A DNA stretch of 64,000 nucleotides, taken from the NCBI RefSeq assembly GCF_042678185.1, contig NZ_JBHUDQ010000008.1; one strand, 5' to 3'. Within the stretch, counting starts at the first letter, position 1, and the number at the start of each line of letters is the position of its first letter. Origin of the DNA: Ramlibacter ginsenosidimutans (GTDB taxonomy: Bacteria > Pseudomonadota > Gammaproteobacteria > Burkholderiales > Burkholderiaceae_C). Position numbers and translations under genes: made by a program. The notes under the pieces are model-generated. The model was not told the DNA's origin. It saw nothing but the letters and a program-made list of their open reading frames with translations, and did not search any database. Positions 56,195 to 64,000 of this stretch are shown piece by piece.

Positions 56195-57168
56195 GGAATG
56201 TCGGCCGCTGCGGGCAGGAACTGCTCGCCCACGCGCACGGTTCGCGCGGCACGCACGGCGCGCAGCACGGCTTGCGTGCACGCCTCGGCCGCCATCGCGC
56301 CGAGCGTCATCATGCCGAGGCTGCGGCGGCTCGCGCCGGTGGCCAGCGCGAACAAGGCGTCCCCGTCGGAGAGCGTGTGCAGCGGCCGGATGCAGCGCGC
56401 GAGCCCGTCGTGCCCCTGCGTCGCGAGCCGGCCCGCCTGCACTTTCGACAGCTGCGCGTCGGTAGCGATCACGCCGATGGTGGTGTTGCTGCCCGCGAGG
56501 ATGGGCCGCGGTTCGTCGCCGCGCAGCAAGGCCTCCTGCGCATCGAGCAGCGCCAGCCCGTCGGCGCTGCGCGCGCCCGCCAGCACGCGCCCGGTGGCCG
56601 GGTCGAACACATCGCCGAGCGCATTGCATGCGACGATCGCACCGACGGTCACCCCGTCGACCGTCACGGACGCCGACCCGATGCCGCCCTTCATTCCTCG
56701 CGCATATCCGAAGATCTTGCCGACCGCAGCCCCCGCGCCCGCGCCCACGTTGCCCTCGGCGGGCGCGTGGGCCGTTGCTGCCTCGCACGCGGCATAGCCC
56801 GCCTGCGCGTCGGGCCGGATGCGCGCGTCGCCCAGGGGCAGGTCGAACAGCACGGCGGCCGGCACGATGGGGACGGTCGCCGGGCCGACGGCCAGGCCGA
56901 TGCCGCGCTCATCGAGCCAGCGCATCACGCCGCCGGCCGCGTCCAGCCCGAAGGCGCTGCCCCCGGACAGCAGCACGGCGTGCACGCAGTCCACCACGTT
57001 GTGCGGCGCCAGCAGGTCCGTCTCGCGCGTGCCCGGCGCGGCGCCGCGCACGTCCACGGCGCCCACCGCGCCGGCGCGCGCCAGCACCACGGTGCAGCCG
57101 GTCGGCCGGCGGCCATCGGTGCAGTGGCCCACCTCGATGCCGGCCACGTCGCAGATGGATGAGGTCAT
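56191..57168 (-). CDS. P1-family (DmpA/NylC-like) peptidase
   Basis: A 325-residue Ntn-type autoprocessing hydrolase. The conserved SGGSAFGLDAAGGVMRWL, GNVGAGAGAAVGK and MKGGIGSAS blocks match L-aminopeptidase D-Ala-esterase and nylon-oligomer hydrolase. Self-cleavage before the N-terminal nucleophile would occur in AGSNTTIGV (Asn228-Thr229). Members hydrolyse N-terminal residues or beta-peptides and amides. It is cotranscribed with the TAXI protein, so it may act on the compound that protein binds; that is inference. Divergent from the glucan phosphorylase. Confidence 0.88.
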   Translation of the reverse strand: MTSSICDVAGIEVGHCTDGRRPTGCTVVLARAGAVGAVDVRGAAPGTRETDLLAPHNVVDCVHAVLLSGGSAFGLDAAGGVMRWLDERGIGLAVGPATVPIVPAAVLFDLPLGDARIRPDAQAGYAACEAATAHAPAEGNVGAGAGAAVGKIFGYARGMKGGIGSASVTVDGVTVGAIVACNALGDVFDPATGRVLAGARSADGLALLDAQEALLRGDEPRPILAGSNTTIGVIATDAQLSKVQAGRLATQGHDGLARCIRPLHTLSDGDALFALATGASRRSLGMMTLGAMAAEACTQAVLRAVRAARTVRVGEQFLPAAADIP

Positions 57169-57215
57169 GCGGGGATTATGTGCGCCGCTGCCTCATGCAC
57201 ACTATGCTTTGGGCC

Positions 57216-58904
57216 ATGGAGACGCCCAACCTGTCACGTCCGCGCATCGCCTACTTCTCGATGGAGATCGCGCTGGAAGACGGCATCCCGACGTACAGCG
57301 GTGGCCTCGGCGTGCTGGCCGGCGACCTGCTGCGCAGCGCCTCCGACCTGGGCGTTCCCATGGTGGGCGTGACGCTGGCGAGCCGGCAAGGCTACTTCCG
57401 GCAGGAGATCGACGGCGGCGAGCAGGTCGAACGGCCGCAGCCCTGGGACCCGGCCGCGAAGGCCCGTCGGCTTCCCTGCAAGGTCTCCATCCGCATCGCG
57501 GGCCGCGAGGTGTGGGTCGGCGCGTGGCAGTACGACGTGCAGACGCTGTGCCGGCAGTTCCAGCCCGTGCCGGTGATCCTGCTGGATACCGACCTGCCGG
57601 AGAACGGTCCGGCGGACCGCCGGCTCACCGACTGGCTGTACGGCGGCGACGACAGCTATCGGCTGGAGCAGGAGATCGTGCTGGGCATCGGCGGCTTGCG
57701 CATGCTCGATGCGCTCGGGATGCACATCGTGAAGTTCCACCTCAACGAAGGCCACTCCGCCTTCCTCACGCTGGACCTGCTGCGCGAGCAGGCCGCCGCG
57801 GCCGGCGTGTCCGGCCTGCACGAAGCGATCGCGGCGGTGCGCCGGCGCTGCGTGTTCACCACGCACACGCCGGTGGAGGCCGGCCACGACCAGTTCCCGC
57901 ATGCGGTGGTCGAGGAGATGACCTCCGGGATGGTCGACCAGGAGGTGTTGCGCACGGTGTGCCCGGATGCGCGCTTCAACATGACGCGGCTGGCGCTGTC
58001 GCTCTCGGGCTGGGTCAACGGCGTCGCCGACCGGCACGCGCAGACTTCGCGCTCGCTCTTTCCCGGCTACGAGGTGCATGCCATCACCAACGGCGTGCAT
58101 GCGCTGACGTGGACCGCGCCGGCGATGCAGGCGGTGTTCGACCGCCACATTCCCCAGTGGTGCCACGAGCCCGAGTTGCTGGTGCGCGCCCTGCGCATCC
58201 CGGACGCGGAAGTGACCGCAGCGCATGCGCGCGCCAAGCAGGACCTGATGCTGTCGCTCGCGGGCGTCGAGGGCGCGCAGCGCCTCGACCCCCAGCGCTT
58301 CACGATCGGCTTCGCGCGCCGGATGACCGACTACAAGCGGCCCGGCCTGCTGTTCACCGATCTCGCGAGGCTGCGCGCGATCGCGGACCGCTTTCCCTTC
58401 CAGGTCATCGTCGGCGGCAAGGCGCATCCGCGCGACGAGGACGGCAAGCGCCACATCGCGAGCCTCCACGCGTGGGCCCGCGAACTGGCGGGGCAGGTCA
58501 CCGTGGTGTTCGTGCCGGACTACGCCATGGCCGCGGCGCGCCGCATGGTCGCCGGGGTCGACCTCTGGCTCAACACGCCGCTGCCGCCGATGGAGGCCTC
58601 CGGCACCAGCGGCATGAAGGCCGCCCTCAACGGCGTTCCCAGCCTGAGCGTGCTGGATGGCTGGTGGATCGAAGGCTGCGACGAGGGCGTGACGGGCTGG
58701 GCCATCGGCGAGGACGGCGAGCGCGAGGCGCCGCACCACGCGGAGGCGCTCTACGACAAGCTGGAACGGGTGGTGCTGCCCAAGTTCAGGCAGGACCACG
58801 GCGCCTGGGCCGCCATCATGAAGTCCGCCATCGCGCGCAACGGCTCGTACTTCAACAGCCACCGCATGCTGCGGCGCTACGTCTCCGAGGCTTACTGGAA
58901 CTGA
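57216..58904 (+). CDS. glgP: Short alpha-glucan phosphorylase
   Basis: A 562-residue GT35-type phosphorylase of the short bacterial/archaeal subfamily (classical GlgP/MalP is about 800). It releases glucose-1-phosphate from glycogen or maltodextrin. Motifs seen are IAYFSMEIALEDGIPTYSGGLGVLAGD at the N-terminus, FHLNEGHSAF, VFTTHTPVEAGHDQF, FARRMTDYKRP and EASGTSGMKAALNG (Lys468, phosphate/PLP region). The start METPNLSRP was chosen; ATGs at 57195 and 57204 would add 4-7 residues. No other glycogen gene adjoins. Confidence 0.88.
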   Translation: METPNLSRPRIAYFSMEIALEDGIPTYSGGLGVLAGDLLRSASDLGVPMVGVTLASRQGYFRQEIDGGEQVERPQPWDPAAKARRLPCKVSIRIAGREVWVGAWQYDVQTLCRQFQPVPVILLDTDLPENGPADRRLTDWLYGGDDSYRLEQEIVLGIGGLRMLDALGMHIVKFHLNEGHSAFLTLDLLREQAAAAGVSGLHEAIAAVRRRCVFTTHTPVEAGHDQFPHAVVEEMTSGMVDQEVLRTVCPDARFNMTRLALSLSGWVNGVADRHAQTSRSLFPGYEVHAITNGVHALTWTAPAMQAVFDRHIPQWCHEPELLVRALRIPDAEVTAAHARAKQDLMLSLAGVEGAQRLDPQRFTIGFARRMTDYKRPGLLFTDLARLRAIADRFPFQVIVGGKAHPRDEDGKRHIASLHAWARELAGQVTVVFVPDYAMAAARRMVAGVDLWLNTPLPPMEASGTSGMKAALNGVPSLSVLDGWWIEGCDEGVTGWAIGEDGEREAPHHAEALYDKLERVVLPKFRQDHGAWAAIMKSAIARNGSYFNSHRMLRRYVSEAYWN

Positions 58905-58911
58905 GCGCCGG

Positions 58912-59250
58912 TCACTGCGCCAGGGGGCGGCAGGCCTCGGCGCAGCGCCTGCACGCCTCCGCGCACTGCTGGCAGTGGTCCATGTCGTGCTTGCCGCACT
59001 CCTCGGCGCAAGCCTGGCAGATCTCCGCGCAGGTGCGGCACACGGAAGGCACGAAGTCGCTGCCGCCGGCCATGAAGGAGATGGCCAGCTGGCAGACCTG
59101 CGCGCAGTCGGTGTCGAGCGCGATGCAGCGGACCATGTCCTGCACGTGCGGCTCCTGCAGGCACGAGGCCGCGCAGTGGTTGCACGCCACCACGCACGCG
59201 TGGCAGGCCGCGATGCACTCCTTGAAGTCCTCGTATTTCTCGCGTGACAT
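58912..59250 (-). CDS. Cysteine-rich four-helix copper-storage-like protein (Csp/DUF326)
   Basis: A 112-residue protein with 19 cysteines spaced mostly as Cys-x-x-x-Cys and Cys-x-x-Cys along predicted helices (for example ECIAACHACVVACNHCAASC and CRTCAEICQACAEEC). This is the pattern of the Csp copper-storage proteins, whose four-helix bundle is lined with thiols binding many Cu(I). No signal peptide is present, so it is of the cytosolic Csp3-like kind. The start at MSREKYEDFKE is fixed by GGAGG five bases upstream; an ATG 12 bp earlier overlaps that site. It converges on glgP with 7 bp between stops. No copper regulator or pump is nearby. Confidence 0.9.
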   Translation of the reverse strand: MSREKYEDFKECIAACHACVVACNHCAASCLQEPHVQDMVRCIALDTDCAQVCQLAISFMAGGSDFVPSVCRTCAEICQACAEECGKHDMDHCQQCAEACRRCAEACRPLAQ

Positions 59251-59535
59251 GCATTCCTCCATGGGTGTGGCCCAGTCTAGGCAGGGGCGCTCCCGGCCGA
59301 GCGCGGCCGTGCAAACCCTTACAGGCCCGGGGTAGCGGGGGCATGGCGTGCACCGTGCTCCGGTCGGCGTACGATGCCCCCCGACCAGGCACCAGCAGTC
59401 CGGCGCCGGGCGCCCGAAGGACCCGTCCTACGCGGCGGCTCCCGTTCTTCCGACAGCAGCCCATCGCTGGGCTTCCTACAGTGCAAGCTTCCGCCGGCCC
59501 GGTCCGGCTTCCCACGATCGCGAGAGAGGAACAGC

Positions 59536-59826
59536 ATGAACGCCGAGACGTCGACCCAGAACCCCTTCCCCACCAGCGCCGAGAGCTCCGGGACCAATGG
59601 CAGCGCCGCCCTCAATGGCGATGCCACGCGCGTGCGCAAGATCGCCCAGACGCTGCACGAGGCGGTCGATACGCTCGAGCAGAAGATCGGCTCCAGCAGC
59701 GAGCGCGTGATGGGCATGCAGGAGGAATACGGCAACATGGCGCGCGACCAGGTGCGCGCCAATCCGCTCGCCGCGCTGGGCGTCGCCTTCGCCGCGGGCT
59801 TCATCATCGCGCGCATCCTGCGCTGA
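59536..59826 (+). CDS. DUF883-family (ElaB/YqjD-like) membrane-anchored protein
   Basis: A 96-residue protein. A polar N-terminus leads to a helix (VRKIAQTLHEAVDTLEQKIGSSSERV) and a C-terminal TM segment with a glycine pattern (NPLAALGVAFAAGFIIARILR). E. coli YqjD and ElaB are inner-membrane proteins that bind ribosomes in stationary phase; the role here is inferred from family only. GAGAGAGGA precedes the start. The 285 bp upstream hold no gene. Confidence 0.85.
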   Translation: MNAETSTQNPFPTSAESSGTNGSAALNGDATRVRKIAQTLHEAVDTLEQKIGSSSERVMGMQEEYGNMARDQVRANPLAALGVAFAAGFIIARILR

Positions 59827-59914
59827 TCCGAGGCGTGGGCCGCAGCCGCGGCCCGATCGAGCGGCCGCCTTTGGGCGGCCGCTTTCCGTGGCGCGCGAAG
59901 TCCGGACTTCCAAG

Positions 59915-60036
59915 GCGGACAACCGGACGCAGAGGACGCAAAAGAACAGCCAAGGACGCAAAAGGAATTCCTTTTCGAGGGAAGTCTTTTTGCGTCCTCT
60001 GCGTAACCTTTGCGTCCTCTGCGTTCCCTTGTCCGC
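59915..60036. repeat. Hairpin repeat, copy 2 of 2
   Basis: The outer arms GCGGACAA (59915-59922) and TTGTCCGC (60029-60036) close a long imperfect hairpin. Each arm carries two copies of the GGACGCAGAGGACGCAAA unit shared with the element at 19545-19650. It occupies the middle of the 343-bp gap between the DUF883 gene and the acyl-CoA synthetase gene; the rest of that gap shows nothing recognisable. Confidence 0.8.
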
Positions 60037-60169
60037 TTTCCGCTTCCGCCTTCCAGGGGGCCAACGCGGGTGACGGCCGCGTCGCCTGGGTGACGCCCGT
60101 GGGGGCTTCCCCGCATGGGATACAGCGACGGCATCGCGTATGTTGCGGCGTTGCCCGATCGCTCATCCC

Positions 60170-61864
60170 ATGGACCGTCCGCACTACAAGTTCTGGCCCA
60201 AGCGCCTGCCCCATGCCCTGACCCCGCCTGCCACGTCGCTGTGGGACAACCTGGAGATCAGCGCGCGCCGCTATCCGCACAAGCCGGCGATCGTCTTCTT
60301 CGGGCGTACCACCTCGTATGCCGAACTGCAGGAGCAGGCCGAGCGGCTGGCGGCGCGCCTGTTCGCGCTGGGCGTGCGCAAGGGCGATCGCGTGCTGCTG
60401 GACATGCAGAACTGTCCGCAGCTCGTGATCGCGCACTTCGCGATCCTGCGCGCCAACGCGGTGGTCGTGCCGGTGAACCCGATGAACCGGGCCGAGGAGC
60501 TGAAGCACTACATCACCGACCCCGACGCGAAGGTCGCGATCACGACCGGTGACCTCGCCGGCGAGATCGCGAAAGCCGATGCGCAGCTCGCGCCGGCCGA
60601 TCGCCTCGCGCACCTGATCGTCACCCAGTTCACCGACGCCTTCGACCCCGACGCACCCGACACCGGGCCCATCCCTGCCGCGTGGCGCGACTGGCTGCTG
60701 CCGCGGCATGCGCTGCCGCCGCTAGCCTCCGGCGAAACGATGGCGTGGGCCGTGGCGATCGACAACGCCTTGCCGCTGCCGCCGCTGGAAGTCGGGCCCG
60801 AGGACCTGGCGGCGCTGCCTTACACGAGCGGCACCACGGGGCTGCCCAAGGGCTGCATGCACCCGCACCGTTCGCTGATGCACAACGCCGTGGCCGGCAA
60901 CGTGTGGGGCAACGGCACGCCGGAGACCGTGACGCTCGCGGTCGTGCCCATGTTCCACATCACCGGCATGGTGAGCATGATGCATTCCAGCATCTACACC
61001 GCCGCTACGCTGGTCATGATGCCCCGCTGGGACCGCGACGTGGCCGGCTGGCTGATCTCGAACTGGAAGGTGACTTCGTGGACCAACATTCCCACGATGG
61101 TGATCGACCTGCTGGCGAGTCCCAGCTTCGCGAGCTTCGACCTCTCCAGTCTCGTGCACATCGGCGGCGGCGGGGCCGCCATGCCGCAGGCGGTCGCGCA
61201 GCGCCTGTACGAGCACTACGGCCTGAACTACATCGAGGGCTACGGCCTCACCGAGACGGCCGCGCCTTCGCACAGCAACCCGCCGGACGCACCCAAGCAG
61301 CAGTGCCTGGGCATTCCCTTCATGAGTTGCGATGCGCGCGTGATCGACCCCGACACGCTGCTGGAAGTGCCCTCCGGCCAGCAGGGCGAGATCATCGTGC
61401 ACGGGCCGATGGTGTTCAACGGCTACTGGAAGCGACCCGAGGCGACGGCGGCGGCCTTCATCGAGTTCGAGGGCCGGCGCTTCTTCCGCACCGGCGACCT
61501 GGGCCGCACGGACGAGGACGGGTACTTCTTCATTACCGATCGCCTGAAGCGGATGATCAACGCGTCGGGCTTCAAGGTGTGGCCGGCGGAGGTGGAGGCG
61601 CTGATGTTCCGGCATCCCGCCATCCAGGAGGCCTGCGTGATCGCGGCGCACGACGCGTACCGGGGCGAGACGGTGAAGGCAGTGGTGGTGCTGCGCCCGC
61701 AGTTCAGGGGCCAGGTGCGCGAGGAGGACATCATCGCCTGGTGCCGCGAGAACATGGCGGTGTACAAGGTCCCGCGCATCGTGCAGTTCGCCGAGGCGCT
61801 CCCCAAGAGCGGCAGCGGCAAGGTGATGTGGCGGACCCTGCAGGAGGCCGAACCCCGCGCGTGA
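60170..61864 (+). CDS. AMP-dependent acyl-CoA synthetase
   Basis: A 564-residue ANL-superfamily ligase that activates a carboxylic acid as acyl-AMP and transfers it to CoA. Motifs are P-loop YTSGTTGLPKG, YGLTETAAPS, the hinge TGDLGRTDEDGYFFITDRLKRMI, and the C-terminal catalytic lysine in KSGSGKVMWR. The start MDRPHYKFWPKRLP was chosen; an ATG 30 bp upstream adds unrelated residues. The pattern resembles medium/long-chain fatty-acid ligases, but chain length is not predictable. No beta-oxidation genes adjoin. Confidence 0.9.
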   Translation: MDRPHYKFWPKRLPHALTPPATSLWDNLEISARRYPHKPAIVFFGRTTSYAELQEQAERLAARLFALGVRKGDRVLLDMQNCPQLVIAHFAILRANAVVVPVNPMNRAEELKHYITDPDAKVAITTGDLAGEIAKADAQLAPADRLAHLIVTQFTDAFDPDAPDTGPIPAAWRDWLLPRHALPPLASGETMAWAVAIDNALPLPPLEVGPEDLAALPYTSGTTGLPKGCMHPHRSLMHNAVAGNVWGNGTPETVTLAVVPMFHITGMVSMMHSSIYTAATLVMMPRWDRDVAGWLISNWKVTSWTNIPTMVIDLLASPSFASFDLSSLVHIGGGGAAMPQAVAQRLYEHYGLNYIEGYGLTETAAPSHSNPPDAPKQQCLGIPFMSCDARVIDPDTLLEVPSGQQGEIIVHGPMVFNGYWKRPEATAAAFIEFEGRRFFRTGDLGRTDEDGYFFITDRLKRMINASGFKVWPAEVEALMFRHPAIQEACVIAAHDAYRGETVKAVVVLRPQFRGQVREEDIIAWCRENMAVYKVPRIVQFAEALPKSGSGKVMWRTLQEAEPRA

Positions 61865-61970
61865 AACCAGCGTGCGTCGGACCAGGATGTCGGACGACGC
61901 CTACACGGATGCTGTCGCGTAGCGCGTAGTATTGCGCGGCTTCGCTGCCTCGCGGCGTGGTCGCACCTGC

Positions 61971-63485
61971 ATGCAACGTACTACCTCCACAGCAAAGATT
62001 CCTGAACAGGCGCGCGCTTCCACGGGCATCGCCGGCCTCGACGTCATCCTGGGCGGTGGCCTGCCCGCCCAGCACGTCTACCTGATCGAAGGCGATCCGG
62101 GTTCGGGCAAGACCACGCTCGGCCTGCAGTTCCTGCGCCAGGGCGTGAAGGAGAACGAGCGCGGCCTCTACGTCACCTTGTCGGAAACGGCGGCGGAATT
62201 GCGCACGGTGGCGTCGTCGCACGGCTGGACGCTGGATGGCATCGAGCTGTTCGAGCTGGTGAGCAGCGAGGGCCTGAGTCCCGAGCTCGAACAGTCGATC
62301 CTGCATCCGTCGCAGGTCGAACTCGGCGAAACCGTGCGCGGCGTGATTTCCGCAGTGGAACGGCTGCGCCCGCAGCGCGTCGTCTTCGACAGCCTCTCGG
62401 AAATGCGCCTGCTCGCGCAGGATCCGCTGCGCTATCGCCGCCAGGTGCTGGCGCTGAAGAAGTTCTTCGCCGACCAGGGCTGCACCGTCCTGCTGCTGGA
62501 CGACCGCTCCAGCCGCGACACCGACCAGCAGTTGCACAGCATCGCGCACGGGGTGATCAGCCTCGAGCAGGCGGTGGACCAGTACGGCCCGGAGCGCCGG
62601 CGCCTGCGGGTGTTCAAGATGCGCGGCATCAAGTTTCGCGGTGGCGAGCACGACTTCGTGCTGGACACGGGCGGACTCTCCGTCTTCCCCCGCCTGGTGG
62701 CGGCGGAACACCGCATCACGGCCGATCACAAGATCGTGAGCAGCGGCGTGACCATGCTGGATGCGCTCATGGGCGGCGGCCTGCCTTGCGGCAGCAACAC
62801 CCTGTTCAGCGGACCTTCGGGCGTCGGCAAGACCACGACCGCGATGGCCTGCGCGCTCGCCGCATTGAAGCGCGGCTCCCGCGCGGTCTACTACCTGTTC
62901 GACGAGGGGCTGGCCACCTTGTTGATCCGCGGCAAGGCGCTCGGCATGGACCTCGAGCCCTACCTGGTGAGCGGCCAGCTGCGCGTCGTGCCGCTCGACC
63001 CGGCCGAAGTCTCGGCGGGCGAGTTCGCGCACATGGTGCGCCATGCGGTGGAGGACGACGGTGCGGGCCTGGTGGTGATCGACAGCCTCAATGCCTACCT
63101 GCAGGCGATGCCTGGCAGCAAGTACCTGATGCTGCAGATGCACGAGCTGCTCACCTACCTCAATCATCGCAACATCGTGACGATCCTGATCCTCGGCCAG
63201 CACGGGGTGCTGGGCGAGATCGAGTCCGACGTGGACATGAGCTACCTGGCCGACGCCATCCTGCTGTTCCGCTACTTCGAAGCGCGCGGCCGCCTGCTGA
63301 AGGCCGTGTCGATGGTGAAGAGCCGCACCAACCGGCACGAACAGACCATCCGCGAGTTCCGGATGGGCCCCGGCGGGCTGGAAGTCGGGCAGGAGCTGAC
63401 CGACTTCGAAGGCGTGATCGCCGGCGTGACTGCGTACCGCGGGGACCTGCCCTTGCTGGGCGACCGCCAGGCGGGCCGGACATGA
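61971..63485 (+). CDS. KaiC-like double RecA-domain ATPase
   Basis: A 504-residue protein with two RecA-like halves. CI has P-loop GDPGSGKTTL (41-50), SET and VVFDS. CII has P-loop GPSGVGKTTT (281-290), then FDEG and VVIDSLNA. This is the layout of cyanobacterial KaiC (519 residues), but no kaiA or kaiB is nearby. By hand alignment the S431/T432 autophosphorylation pair of KaiC corresponds to Ser-Tyr here (SDVDMSYLAD). Its stop overlaps the start of a sensor-kinase gene (ATGA), suggesting that the two act together in signalling rather than as a full clock. Direct repeats GTCGGAC lie 75-95 bp upstream. Confidence 0.9.
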   Translation: MQRTTSTAKIPEQARASTGIAGLDVILGGGLPAQHVYLIEGDPGSGKTTLGLQFLRQGVKENERGLYVTLSETAAELRTVASSHGWTLDGIELFELVSSEGLSPELEQSILHPSQVELGETVRGVISAVERLRPQRVVFDSLSEMRLLAQDPLRYRRQVLALKKFFADQGCTVLLLDDRSSRDTDQQLHSIAHGVISLEQAVDQYGPERRRLRVFKMRGIKFRGGEHDFVLDTGGLSVFPRLVAAEHRITADHKIVSSGVTMLDALMGGGLPCGSNTLFSGPSGVGKTTTAMACALAALKRGSRAVYYLFDEGLATLLIRGKALGMDLEPYLVSGQLRVVPLDPAEVSAGEFAHMVRHAVEDDGAGLVVIDSLNAYLQAMPGSKYLMLQMHELLTYLNHRNIVTILILGQHGVLGEIESDVDMSYLADAILLFRYFEARGRLLKAVSMVKSRTNRHEQTIREFRMGPGGLEVGQELTDFEGVIAGVTAYRGDLPLLGDRQAGRT

Positions 63486-64000
63486 ACGAACAGCGGGTGC
63501 TGGTGCACGCACCCCGCGGCCGCGACGCATCCGTCGTGGAGACCGTGCTGGCACGCCAGGGCATCGTGACCAAGGTCTGCGCCAGCGAGGACGATCTCAT
63601 CGCGTCGCTGGCCGAAGGCGCGGCGGCCGTGATCCTCACCGAGGAGGCGTTGCCGCAACTGCTGGCCGACCAGCGCCTCGCGACCTGGCTGACCAGCCAG
63701 CCGCCCTGGTCCGACTTTCCCTTCGTGGTGCTCGCGACCAAGCGCGAGGGCCGGCGCGCCGAGAACGATTTCCGCTCGCTGCACAGCCTGGGCAACCTGG
63801 TGCTGCTGGAGCGGCCGCTCAATGCGGAGACGCTCGCGAGTGCGGCCGATTCCGCGGTGCGCGCCCGCCGCCGGCAATACGCCGCGCGCGAGCACCTCGA
63901 GGAGCTGAAGCGCACGCGCATCGAGCTGGAACGGCTCAATCGCGAGCTGGAAGACCGGATCCTCACGCGGACCCGGGAGCTCTCGAGCGCCAACGACCGC
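63482..64000 (+). CDS. Sensor histidine kinase N-terminus, 3' end outside the window
   Basis: 173 codons are visible, running off the right edge. Residues about 5-125 look like a receiver domain (RVLVHAPRGRDASVVETVLARQG, ILTEEALPQLL, FPFVVLATKR, LLERPL). The phosphoacceptor aspartate position reads Thr/Glu and the usual Lys before Pro is Arg, so it is a pseudo-receiver. Residues about 133-173 form a coiled coil (EHLEELKRTRIELERLNRELEDRI) of the type that leads into a PAS or kinase domain. Calling it a histidine kinase rests on that layout and on the coupling to kaiC; the catalytic part is not in the window. Confidence 0.7.
   Translation, partial: MNEQRVLVHAPRGRDASVVETVLARQGIVTKVCASEDDLIASLAEGAAAVILTEEALPQLLADQRLATWLTSQPPWSDFPFVVLATKREGRRAENDFRSLHSLGNLVLLERPLNAETLASAADSAVRARRRQYAAREHLEELKRTRIELERLNRELEDRILTRTRELSSANDR

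Overview
The window is high-GC, densely packed chromosomal DNA of a beta-proteobacterium. Gene content and order point to the Burkholderiales, most likely a Comamonadaceae member close to Ramlibacter or Variovorax. Supporting evidence is the waaC-waaA / tolC-rhodanese-pcm block, the paired DUF1631 proteins beside ettA, the Entner-Doudoroff pair edd-eda, the RhlE-type helicase and the KaiC/histidine-kinase pair. The family placement is inference from content, not from a marker gene. No rRNA, tRNA, CRISPR array, phage or transposase gene was seen.

Layout. 1-2.9 kb: a DMT exporter running off the left edge, then an alkylation-repair pair (Ogt and an Ada-AraC-AlkA fusion). 3-6.7 kb: phosphomannomutase/phosphoglucomutase and the LPS core enzymes WaaC and WaaA. 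6.8-14.3 kb: one long minus-strand run, tetR - RND adaptor - RND pump - pcm-like - rhodanese - tolC, holding all parts of a tripartite efflux system under an apparently self-regulated promoter. 14.4-19.5 kb: MsrA, PdxH, a MobA-like nucleotidyltransferase, ChaC and edd-eda. 19.7-25.8 kb: GloA and the TamA-TamB pair. 26-27.9 kb: an MFS transporter and two tandem small ribbon-helix-helix-like proteins.

27.9-42.5 kb is a sugar-catabolism island. It holds a minus-strand operon (IlvD/Edd-type sugar-acid dehydratase, 2-keto-3-deoxygalactonate kinase, KDPGal aldolase, SDR sugar dehydrogenase) that resembles the De Ley-Doudoroff route to pyruvate and glyceraldehyde-3-phosphate. Divergent from it is a plus-strand operon (2-hydroxyacid dehydrogenase, a complete sugar ABC importer, a GntR/FCD regulator). 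A second complete sugar ABC importer, with a Tat-type binding protein, converges on the first. A near-perfect palindrome with the FadR-subfamily core lies between the two divergent operons.

42.8-53.7 kb: a transglutaminase-fold protein lacking its catalytic residues, an NAD(P)-binding protein, a 276-bp nested inverted-repeat element, an RhlE helicase, two DUF1631 paralogues bracketing the ribosome ABC-F factor EttA, a small GIY-YIG-like protein and an OsmC protein. 53.9-64 kb: a lytic-transglycosylase-like protein, a membrane-anchored TAXI binding protein with a P1-family peptidase, a short glucan phosphorylase, a cysteine-rich copper-storage (Csp-like) protein, a DUF883 protein, an acyl-CoA synthetase, and a KaiC ATPase translationally coupled to a sensor kinase that runs off the right edge.

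The most unusual item is the element at 44315-44590. It has 34-bp perfect terminal inverted repeats, two further long internal stems and cross-complementary loops, and it starts one base after the helicase stop codon. Two copies of a different hairpin repeat (19545-19650 and 59915-60036) and one REP-like palindrome (4505-4530, which supplies the Shine-Dalgarno of waaC) were also found.
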